Source: CAZGOM01 sp964542875 | Lineage (GTDB): Bacteria > Planctomycetota > Phycisphaerae > Phycisphaerales > Phycisphaeraceae | Reading direction: 5' to 3' | Length of the DNA stretch: 24,818 bases | Assembly (NCBI GenBank): GCA_964542875.1 | Contig: CAZIWA010000081.1 | Span: 1-24,818, forward strand | In this document: in pieces, positions 15,975 to 22,762 of the stretch | Numbering within the stretch: position 1 is the first letter of the stretch | Layout of the letters: each line of letters starts with the position of its first letter | Notes under the pieces: generated by a model | Database searches by the model: none | What the model saw: only the letters and a program-made list of their open reading frames with translations | Told to the model about the DNA's origin: nothing | Made by a program: the position numbers and the translations under genes

Positions 15975-15980
15975 TATACT
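15975..15980 (+). promoter_or_regulatory. Candidate -10 box of the AraC-type gene
   Basis: TATACT (5 of 6 consensus) lies in the divergent PhyH/AraC spacer. No good -35 was seen, in keeping with an activator-dependent promoter. If used, transcription would begin near 15987 and favour translation from the ATG at 16017. Confidence 0.35.
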
Positions 15981-15992
15981 AGGATTAGATTG

Positions 15993-16919
15993 ATGTATGT
16001 GATTGACGGGATTGTCATGGTCAAAGAGCTGAGCCAACTGTATTACTGGGAAAAAAAGTACCCCTCGCTTAAGACGCTGGGGCTGGCGATGCAGCACTTT
16101 CCACGGTACGTCCACCAGACGCACGAGCCCCATGGACTGGCGGTGGTGCTGCTGACGTACGTGGTGCGCGGGCGCGGGCGGCACGTGATGGGGGACCATG
16201 AGTTTGAAGAGCGCGGCGGATCGATCGCGGTGACGCATTACAACCAGATTCATGACATCGTGACCGACGCCCGGGGCATGGAAATTTTCAATATTTATCT
16301 GAACATCGACCGGCATGGGCTGCCTGGGGTGCCCGAAGAGTTTCGGGATGTGCTGCCGGAAGTGCTGCCGCTTGACCCGACGTTTCAGAATCGGCTCAAC
16401 AGGCGGTCGCGGATCGTGTTTGATGACCCGGAGCCGGTGACGACGCTGATCAGACGGATGCACGCGGAGCTGAAAGCCATGCAGGCGGGATGGGAAGAAG
16501 TGGTGAGAAGCTGCTTTAAGGTGCTTCTGGTGGAGTGCTGCAGGCAGGCGGTGAAGTCGGGGATGGAGTCGCTGTCTTCGCCCGCGGGGGAGCCGATCGC
16601 CTGGCTGGAGAAACTGCGCAGGAAGCTGGATGCGGAGTTTCGCTCACCGGTGAGCGTGGAGAGCCTGGCGGGGCAACTGGGTGTGACCGACAGCCACCTG
16701 TGCAGGAGCTTTAAGCAGTACACCGGGAAGACTGTGATGGCGTATGTGATGGAGCGCAGGGTGCAGGCGGCAATGATGGAGCTGCGCCAGACGCAAGACA
16801 AAGTGGCATCGGTGGCGCTGGCGGCAGGGTTTAACGATCTGGCGCATTTCAACCGGACATTCAAGCGGATGCTGGGCTGTACGCCGAGGACGTTTCGTGA
16901 GCAGCGGGTTGGGGTGTGA
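15993..16919 (+). CDS. AraC-family transcriptional regulator
   Basis: This 308-residue protein has an N-terminal cupin-like ligand-binding region (about 20-110, GRGRHVMGDHEFE and YNQIHDIV) and a C-terminal AraC DNA-binding domain of two helix-turn-helix motifs (about 205-305). These include VESLAGQLGVTDSHLCRSFK and IA-like VALAAGFNDLAHFNRTFKR with the PRTFR end. It would bind DNA near the divergent PhyH-family gene (start 15912) and respond to an unknown small molecule. The ATG at 15993 has AGGA at 15981-15984; the ATG at 16017 is an equally possible start and fits the -10 candidate better. The following NagA-like gene has its own likely promoter. Confidence 0.9.
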   Translation: MYVIDGIVMVKELSQLYYWEKKYPSLKTLGLAMQHFPRYVHQTHEPHGLAVVLLTYVVRGRGRHVMGDHEFEERGGSIAVTHYNQIHDIVTDARGMEIFNIYLNIDRHGLPGVPEEFRDVLPEVLPLDPTFQNRLNRRSRIVFDDPEPVTTLIRRMHAELKAMQAGWEEVVRSCFKVLLVECCRQAVKSGMESLSSPAGEPIAWLEKLRRKLDAEFRSPVSVESLAGQLGVTDSHLCRSFKQYTGKTVMAYVMERRVQAAMMELRQTQDKVASVALAAGFNDLAHFNRTFKRMLGCTPRTFREQRVGV

Positions 16920-16926
16920 GGAGTCG

Positions 16927-16961
16927 GATGTTAGATGTTAGATGTGGGATGTCAGATGTTG
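16927..16961. repeat. Heptad array GATGTTA, five units
   Basis: Units GATGTTA, GATGTTA, GATGTGG, GATGTCA and GATGTTG fill exactly 35 bp. The array ends 17 bp before a perfect TATAAT box, so its length could affect the -35 region of the next gene. Confidence 0.85.
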
Positions 16962-16978
16962 AAGAGGGGGAGGGGTTT

Positions 16979-16984
16979 TATAAT
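16979..16984 (+). promoter_or_regulatory. Candidate -10 box of the NagA-like gene
   Basis: A perfect TATAAT lies 23 bp upstream of the ATG at 17008. There is no matching -35 at 17 bp; TTGAAG at 16959-16964, made partly from the heptad array, has a spacer of 14 bp. Confidence 0.5.
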
Positions 16985-17007
16985 CCGGTTGGGTTCTTCA
17001 CATCAAA

Positions 17008-18210
17008 ATGGAACAGAGTTTTATGATCCGATTCCAAAACGGCACGGTGGTGACTGAGCACGAGATGTTTACCAAGGGCGTGGTGGTGATCGATGGGGAG
17101 CGGATTGTGTATGCCGGGGAGGCTGAGGGGGCGCCGAAGGCCAAGCCGGGGCGTGTGGTGGATTTAAAGGGTGCGTACCTGACGCCGGGGTTTGTGGATC
17201 TGCATGTGCATGGCGGGGCGGGGGCAGACTTCATGGATGTGACTGCGGAGGCGTGGGAGACGATTTGCCGGGCGCATGCCAGGCATGGCACGACGAGTTT
17301 TACGCCGACCACGACGGTGGGCCGGCATGACCAGCACATGAAGTTTTTGAAGCTGACGAAGAAGTTTTACGCCAAGAGTCCGGGGAGCCGTGTGGTGGGG
17401 ATGCACTTGTATGGGCCGTACTTTGCAGCGGAGGCCAAGGGGTGTCATCCGGGCGCGGAGGTGCGTCCGCCTACGCCGGAGGATTACGAGCCGTATTTTG
17501 AGTACGCCAAGTACATCCGGAATGCGACGGTGGCGCCGGAACTGCCGGGGGCGCGTGCCTTTGTGGCAAGGTGCCTGGCGCTGGGCATCCGGTGCAATGC
17601 GGGGCACTCGTATGCGTCATTTGCAGAGATGGAAGAGGCGATCGGCTGGGGCATTCGGCATATCGACCATTTGTTCAGCGCGATGTCCGACAAATCAAAG
17701 ATGAAGGCACGGCAGATGTTCCCGATGATGGGCGGGGTGATGGAGGCGACACTGTTTTTTGATGAACTGACCACCGAGGTGATCGCCGACGGGGTACACC
17801 TTGCGCCGGACCTGATGCGGCTGGCCTTTAAGGTGAAAGGGCCGGATCGGCTGGCGCTGGTGACGGACACCAGCCGGGCGATGGACATGCCCGATGGGGA
17901 CTACATGTTCGGCGCGCTGGACGGCGGAGAGCCGATCATCCGCAAGAACAATCAGGGGCTTATGCCCGACGGGGTTCGGCTGGCCTCCAGCGTGGTGGGG
18001 ATGGACGACTGCGTGCGTGTGTTCCGGCGTGATGTGCCGGAGGCAAGCCTGGTGGAACTGATCCGGATGGCGTCGCTTACGCCGGCGCGCGTGATGGGCC
18101 TGGAGCATGAAATCGGCAGCCTGTGGCCCGGCAAGCGGGCGGACATGGTGGTGCTGGACAAGGATTTGAATGTGAAGGACGTGTACATCGGCGGGAAGCG
18201 GTTTGAGTGA
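17008..18210 (+). CDS. N-acetylglucosamine-6-phosphate deacetylase-like amidohydrolase
   Basis: NagA removes acetate from N-acetylglucosamine-6-phosphate, the first committed step of its breakdown. The 400-residue protein fits the family: H66-V-H68 in FVDLHVHGG, GADFMD, H200 (NAGHS), H221 (DHLFSAMSDKS), H264 (DGVHLAP), catalytic D287 (LVTDTSRAM) and a C-terminal ASLTPARVMGLEHEIGSLWPGKRAD. However, the Zn ligand Glu (E131 in E. coli, HLEGP) is Tyr135 here (HLYGPYF). It may use another ligand set or substrate. The start could also be the ATG at 17023. A TATAAT box lies at 16979-16984. It ends 2 bp from the convergent S66 gene. I give no symbol because of the altered ligand. Confidence 0.85.
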   Translation: MEQSFMIRFQNGTVVTEHEMFTKGVVVIDGERIVYAGEAEGAPKAKPGRVVDLKGAYLTPGFVDLHVHGGAGADFMDVTAEAWETICRAHARHGTTSFTPTTTVGRHDQHMKFLKLTKKFYAKSPGSRVVGMHLYGPYFAAEAKGCHPGAEVRPPTPEDYEPYFEYAKYIRNATVAPELPGARAFVARCLALGIRCNAGHSYASFAEMEEAIGWGIRHIDHLFSAMSDKSKMKARQMFPMMGGVMEATLFFDELTTEVIADGVHLAPDLMRLAFKVKGPDRLALVTDTSRAMDMPDGDYMFGALDGGEPIIRKNNQGLMPDGVRLASSVVGMDDCVRVFRRDVPEASLVELIRMASLTPARVMGLEHEIGSLWPGKRADMVVLDKDLNVKDVYIGGKRFE

Positions 18211-18212
18211 GG

Positions 18213-19637
18213 TCAGGAGGTTTTGGCTTCCTGCCAGATGCCCAGGATGTTGCCTGCGGGATCGCGAAAAGTGGCGACGAGCAGGTTGCCTTCGGGGTAG
18301 ATGGGTTTGACGATTTCCCCGCCGTGGTCGGTGATGCGTTTGATGGTGTCGTGGATGTCGGCAATGTAGATGAAGGGGAGCAGGCCGGGCTGGGCGCTGG
18401 GCGGCCGGCTGGTGATCCATCGGCCCAGCAGGAGGCCGGAAGGATCCATGAATTTAGGGTGATCAGTGTCAGCGTCCATGATGGACCAGCCCAGGCCGTG
18501 GGCGTAGAAGGCGGCGGATTGCCGAGGGTTGGCGGCGGGAATTTCCAGGTAGGAGAGGCCGCCTGGGCGGGTGAGCGGGGAGCTGACGGGTGGCGTGGAG
18601 TGGTGAGCGCATTGTGTGATGGAGCCGGCGCCGGATTCAAAGGTCACGTGAGCCAGAGCGCCGTTGATAAGCGTGAATTGCGGAGGGCGGTGGCCGATGT
18701 CGACGTCATAGAGGACAGGGCAGGGGAGGTCGCCCAGGACTTTGACGAGTGCGTCGGTGTAGGAGAGCTGATGGGGGGCATCAGGCGTGGGGCCGTTGCT
18801 GCGGCCCAGAAGAAGGCCGGAGAGGCCGGTGAACCATCCGGCACGGCGGAGGCTCCAGAGGGCACGGGAGAGCTCCAGCGGCGGGTAATCACAGTTTTCC
18901 AGGTAAAGGATGGCGCCGGTGTCTTTGGAGTGATGGATGAACTGAGGGATGTCGGCGTACCGGGAACCGGCGAGGCGGCCGATGGTGTCGATGCAGCCGC
19001 CGATAAGGCGGCCCTGGAATTCAACAGGGGCGACAGAGCCATCAAGCCGACGCCAGAGCGTGGGTTGGGTGAGGTTGAACCCGGCTTCGACATGGATCGT
19101 GAAGTCGATGTATCGGGTTTGGTAAAGCTGAGAGGAGTTTTGCTTAAGGGGGGCAGCAAAATCATGTGAGAGGGTTTTGAGCACTGAAGTGGAAAGCGGG
19201 TCGCACTGGTTGGGCGTGAGGTCCATGAGGTTATGCCCGTGCGCGGTGGCCCATCCCGAGAGAAGCGTGAGGGGTACGTGCAGGGTGCTGAGGTCTGAAT
19301 AACCAAGGAACCATTTGGGGGGAAGATCGCGCAGGCGGGGGAAGTCCAGAAGGTCGAGAATATCGCAGGCGAGCTCTCCGCCCCAAGGGGGCATGACGGC
19401 GCTGATGGCAGGGTCGGTGAGAAAGGCCATGAGTTCACAGGCGCGTTCCCGGGCGCTTGCGCTGGCCTCTTTGAGCGGCGTGCGGAGACAGCGGCCTTCG
19501 ATTGTTTTAAAGCCATGTTTGCGGAGGTTTGAAATGACAAGGTCCAGGCGGGGGTGGGCGGCTTGATCGACCCCTGAAGAGGGGGCTGTGATGGCGATGG
19601 TGTCGCCGGGCGAGAGCGGTTTTGGGAAACGGATCAT
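18213..19637 (-). CDS. S66 peptidase (LD-carboxypeptidase/MccF-like) fused to a VOC domain
   Basis: The 474-residue protein has two parts. Residues 1-340 are an S66 serine peptidase with S114 (LGYSDLS), E247 (LYLENCD) and H316 (DVDIGHRPP) as Ser-Glu-His catalytic residues and an N-terminal GDTIAITAPSSG. Relatives cleave LD-peptides in murein recycling or peptidyl nucleotides (MccF, microcin C immunity). Residues about 355-474 form a VOC (glyoxalase/bleomycin resistance) module: YLEIPAANP, FYAHGLGWSI, FRDPAGNILGIWQE. I chose the ATG at 19637 because the S66 fold begins there; the ATG at 19673 would add 12 residues. Its last base is 2 bp from the end of the NagA-like gene, and the genes converge. 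The fusion is unusual. Cytosolic. Confidence 0.88.
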   Translation of the reverse strand: MIRFPKPLSPGDTIAITAPSSGVDQAAHPRLDLVISNLRKHGFKTIEGRCLRTPLKEASASARERACELMAFLTDPAISAVMPPWGGELACDILDLLDFPRLRDLPPKWFLGYSDLSTLHVPLTLLSGWATAHGHNLMDLTPNQCDPLSTSVLKTLSHDFAAPLKQNSSQLYQTRYIDFTIHVEAGFNLTQPTLWRRLDGSVAPVEFQGRLIGGCIDTIGRLAGSRYADIPQFIHHSKDTGAILYLENCDYPPLELSRALWSLRRAGWFTGLSGLLLGRSNGPTPDAPHQLSYTDALVKVLGDLPCPVLYDVDIGHRPPQFTLINGALAHVTFESGAGSITQCAHHSTPPVSSPLTRPGGLSYLEIPAANPRQSAAFYAHGLGWSIMDADTDHPKFMDPSGLLLGRWITSRPPSAQPGLLPFIYIADIHDTIKRITDHGGEIVKPIYPEGNLLVATFRDPAGNILGIWQEAKTS

Positions 19638-19805
19638 GGAGAGCCTGTGTTGGGCACCAAAAAGGGAACGCAAGGGTGAAATGAGTTTAAATCATAGATG
19701 AACGTACCGACTTTTAGCTGCCAGGAAGAAGCGGCTCATGTCGTTTTGGCCTGGAATGAGTTGTCCCCAATACGGCTTCCGTCCGCGGGTGAAAATGTTA
19801 TGACT

Positions 19806-19820
19806 AATGGTATAACCGTT
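19806..19820. promoter_or_regulatory. Dyad overlapping a -10-like box
   Basis: AATGGT-ATA-ACCGTT is a near-perfect dyad (5 of 6 pairs) and contains TATAAC at 19811-19816, 45 bp before the ceramidase-like start. This is a candidate repressor site. The 228-bp gap 19638-19865 shows no other clear element. Confidence 0.3.
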
Positions 19821-19865
19821 AAGGCCTGGGTTGGTAAGGCATCAAACATTTCATCGGAGAAGATC

Positions 19866-21239
19866 ATGTTTCAGATCGGAATTGCGTCACGGAGCATTGC
19901 GCCCAATGGGCCGGCGATGGTGCAGGGGCAGAAGTATGTGAGGATCGCGAGACAGGCGCAGGACCCGATCTCGGCGACAGCGATGGCGGTGATGGGCACG
20001 CGTGCGGATGGCACGACGGAGCGGGCGGTGATCGTTTCGCTGGATGTGGCGATGATCTCCCGGTATCTGGAAGACGGAATCAGACAAGCGGTGACCCGGC
20101 GGTTGCCCGAACTGGCGGCCCAGAGCATTGTGCTGACGGCGACACACACGCATGACTCGATCACGATGGTGGAGGGGGCGTACCCGCCTCAGGCGGAGGG
20201 GATTTTGACGCCGACGCAGTGCATGGACATCGCGATTGCGGCGACTGTGGAGGCCGTGGTGGAAGCGTGGGGCAAACTGACGCCTTGCAAGATCGGGCGG
20301 GCGTTTAGCCATGCGGTGATCGCGCATAACCGGAGGCCGGTGTACACCAATGGAGAGGCTCAGATGTACGGTAACCCGGCGAAGCAGGAGTTCCGGTGGA
20401 TCGAGGGGCCGGAAGACCACACGCTGGACATGTTTTTCGTGTGGGACATGGCAGGAAAGCTGGCGGGCGTGGTGTTGAACGTGCCTTGCCCTTCACAGGC
20501 TGAAGAGCATCTGACGGCGTGGAGCTCAGACTATTGGCATGAGGTGCGGCTGGAGATCAAAGCGAGGTTCGGCGCGCATGTGTGGGTGTTGCCGCTGTGC
20601 GGGGTGTCGGGGGATCAATCACCTCACGCGGTGTTTGATAAACCGCAGGAGGCGGAACTGCTGGCCAGGCGCGGGGTGAGCAAGCGGCAGGAAATCGCCG
20701 ACAGGATTTGTGATGGCGTGGAGCGGGCATTGAAGCACGCCAAGCCTTTTGAAGGGGATGTGGTGTTTGCGCATGATGTGCGCAAGACGCAGTTTCCGCC
20801 GCGGAAGATTTCCAAGAGCGAACGGGACTGGCACGAGAGGCAGCATGCGTGGGAGATTAAGGAAATGGACCCGCGGCTGTGGTGGCCGGTGCGGTTGAAA
20901 GACGTGGTGGACATATACGATGGGAAGAAGACGGCAGAGCCGTTTGCTGCCGAGGTGCATGTGTTTCGGATCGGCGATGCGGTGGTGGCGACGAATCCTT
21001 TTGAGCTTTACGTGGACTATGGGTATCAGATCAAAGCCCGGAGCACCGCGGCGCAGACTTTTTTAACACAGATCACCGGGCCTTATGGGATGTATCTGCC
21101 GACGCAGCGCGGCGTGGATGGCGGCGGGTATGGCTCGATTCCCGTGGTGTCAGTCGTAGGGCCCGAAGGCGGACAACAGCTTGTGGAGCTGACGCTGGAG
21201 ATGATCGAGAAGCAGTTTCCCAGGCCGGCGGGGAAGTGA
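19866..21239 (+). CDS. Neutral/alkaline ceramidase-like protein (cytosolic)
   Basis: The 457-residue protein resembles the neutral ceramidase N-terminal domain family common in planctomycetes. Signatures are DPISATAMAV, VIVSLDVAMIS, TATHTHDSI (H94, H96), CGVSGDQSPH and NPFELYVDYG near the C-terminus. H94, H96 and later residues may bind Zn. True ceramidases are secreted; this one has no signal peptide, so a cytosolic amide or ester hydrolase is more likely. Substrate unknown. The start at 19866 has GGAG at 19856-19859 with 6-nt spacing, and the family begins near MFQIGIAS. The in-frame extension to 19698 is not conserved in character and contains the likely promoter. Confidence 0.85.
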   Translation: MFQIGIASRSIAPNGPAMVQGQKYVRIARQAQDPISATAMAVMGTRADGTTERAVIVSLDVAMISRYLEDGIRQAVTRRLPELAAQSIVLTATHTHDSITMVEGAYPPQAEGILTPTQCMDIAIAATVEAVVEAWGKLTPCKIGRAFSHAVIAHNRRPVYTNGEAQMYGNPAKQEFRWIEGPEDHTLDMFFVWDMAGKLAGVVLNVPCPSQAEEHLTAWSSDYWHEVRLEIKARFGAHVWVLPLCGVSGDQSPHAVFDKPQEAELLARRGVSKRQEIADRICDGVERALKHAKPFEGDVVFAHDVRKTQFPPRKISKSERDWHERQHAWEIKEMDPRLWWPVRLKDVVDIYDGKKTAEPFAAEVHVFRIGDAVVATNPFELYVDYGYQIKARSTAAQTFLTQITGPYGMYLPTQRGVDGGGYGSIPVVSVVGPEGGQQLVELTLEMIEKQFPRPAGK

Positions 21240-21340
21240 AGAAGAGTCAACCACGAAAGCAGAAGATGTGAAGCTAAGAGAAGCGCAGAGAGGTTCATGC
21301 GCTGGCGGTGGTGTGGTTTTATGGATTGAAAAGCGGCGGG

Positions 21341-22009
21341 TCATGAAGCGGCATTCATGCAGGCGTAGCACTTGGGCGGTGCACCGGGAGGCCGGAAAAG
21401 CGGGACGCCGCAGGTGGGGCATTCGCACCGGGCGAGGTGGTTGGAGCAACTGCCGCATTGGCCGTTTTTGTAGCTTTGGGCGATGAGGTCCCGCTTGGCG
21501 CAGGTGGTGCAGACGGGGACGCTTTGGAGCTGGGCTTGAGCGTCAAAATCGCCGGTGCGGTGCTTGTACCAGGAGACGGGCGGGGCGCTTTCGTATTGCT
21601 TGCGTTTTTCGGGTGGGATGGAGCGTTTGAGGATGTCGACGGTGAAGCCGCCTACGCCTTGATCGCTGAAGGGGAGGAACCAATCGGCGATGTTTTCCAG
21701 CGGCACGGTGACTTCATCGCCGATGCTTAGGGTGGTGATGCCTGCGGGTGCTGATGCAAGCGTGCCGGTGAGGGTGTCTGGACCGATGATGATGTCGGTG
21801 ACGAAGTGGAACTCGCCTTGGCCGGGTGCTTCAGGGTTGGGGAAGTAGGCTTTGACCAACACATCATCAAACGCGGGCAAGGCGCGCCAGCGTTCGAGCT
21901 CGGCCTGGCGGGCGAATTCCGGAAAGTGTGAACGCGCGGCGTGGATGGCCTGGGCCATGTCGGGGTGTTGCTGGGCGAGCCAGGCGGGGTGACCCATGTT
22001 GAGAGGCAT
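21341..22009 (-). CDS. DUF2314 protein with C-terminal zinc ribbons
   Basis: Residues about 48-128 match the DUF2314 fold: VKAYFPNPE, FHFVTDIIIG, TGTLASAP, LSIGDEVTVPLENIADW, GGFTVDILK. The C-terminal region has four CxxC pairs at C167/C170, C185/C188, C197/C200 and C214/C217, enough for two zinc ribbons. DUF2314 has no established biochemical role. The fusion suggests a nucleic-acid or protein-binding adaptor, but this is inference. Cytosolic. It lies 32 bp after the four-helix membrane protein gene on the same strand, so the two are probably co-transcribed. The ATG at 22009 has GGGA 7 nt upstream. Confidence 0.82.
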   Translation of the reverse strand: MPLNMGHPAWLAQQHPDMAQAIHAARSHFPEFARQAELERWRALPAFDDVLVKAYFPNPEAPGQGEFHFVTDIIIGPDTLTGTLASAPAGITTLSIGDEVTVPLENIADWFLPFSDQGVGGFTVDILKRSIPPEKRKQYESAPPVSWYKHRTGDFDAQAQLQSVPVCTTCAKRDLIAQSYKNGQCGSCSNHLARCECPTCGVPLFRPPGAPPKCYACMNAAS

Positions 22010-22041
22010 TGTTCATTCCCGGTGTGAAGGTGGAAGTGATG

Positions 22042-22434
22042 TTAGCGCATGACGTCCGGGTCGTTTTTATTGGCGACGACGAAGGTGGCGATGCAGATGC
22101 CGGCGGGGAGCAGGAGGGCGAGGATGACCGTGTTGCGGATACCTTCAGGCGCGAGGAACTGGGCGAGAGCGCCGAAACCGCAAAGGGAGAATCCGATTGC
22201 CAGGAGTGGTGTCCAGCGGGCGTTGGGGTATTGATTTTTAAGCATTCGGCACAGCGTGCCGCGGCAGAGGTAGCCGGTGAACGAGGCTGCACCCAGGAGG
22301 AGAAGGGTGTATAGGACGGGGTTTGCGATGCCAAAGAAATAGGCAAGGCCGACGATGCCTGCGCCGATGAAGAAACCCAAGGCGCTTTGGGTAATGTCGG
22401 AGATGCTTTCGATGTGGAGCCGGAATGACTTCAT
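22042..22434 (-). CDS. Small four-helix membrane protein
   Basis: I do not recognise this 130-residue protein. Four hydrophobic segments at about 17-36, 39-58, 75-94 and 102-122 alternate with short basic loops, giving a small inner-membrane protein. A cysteine pair (C57, C62) lies in the first cytosolic loop. It shares a strand with the DUF2314 gene 32 bp downstream, suggesting an operon. Copy B of the repeat element lies upstream of it, in the gap 22435-22762. Confidence 0.72.
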   Translation of the reverse strand: MKSFRLHIESISDITQSALGFFIGAGIVGLAYFFGIANPVLYTLLLLGAASFTGYLCRGTLCRMLKNQYPNARWTPLLAIGFSLCGFGALAQFLAPEGIRNTVILALLLPAGICIATFVVANKNDPDVMR

Positions 22435-22580
22435 GATTAGCTATTGTAGGAGTTGTACTGAGCGGGGAAATTGAGTCGCGTTCGCAGTCGAGCTGCTTCG
22501 TCATCGGTTGTCGGCGCGAGTTATTCAAGCGCGGGCGTGACCAACGCGGAGAAGGATGAGTTTCGGTCTGCGTCGTTCAG

Positions 22581-22718
22581 AGCAATCGCATTTGGACGAA
22601 AAGTGCTGGATCATCCAGTTGGCGCAGGTAGGCGGCGTTGCTGGGATTTGGAAAACCAACGGGATTCCGGGGTAGCCGCAGACGGCAGTCCCAGGCACCC
22701 CATCCAAATGCGATTGCC
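22581..22718 (+). repeat. 138-bp inverted-repeat element, copy B
   Basis: This fills most of the 328-bp gene-free gap 22435-22762. The 18-bp ends pair at 16 of 18 positions (22581-22598 with 22701-22718). At the seventh pair T-A of copy A is C-G here, a double change that keeps pairing. The hairpin at 22669-22692 (GGGGT-A-GCCG, loop CAGA, CGGC-A-GTCCC) and the small one at 22648-22659 are preserved; the four differences in the larger stem exchange G-C and G-U pairs. It ends 44 bp from the phosphodiesterase stop. The rest of the gap shows no gene. Confidence 0.88.
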
Positions 22719-22762
22719 CTGGCGTCGTTTAATCCGCTTGATTACAACTTTTGAGGTTTGTC

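Noticed and set aside
16927..16961. CRISPR array
   Set aside because: Seven-bp units in direct contact without spacers are not CRISPR repeats, and no cas gene is present.
19698..19865. 56-residue extension of the ceramidase-like protein
   Set aside because: It lacks a ribosome binding site and covers the dyad and -10-like box, while the ATG at 19866 has GGAG.
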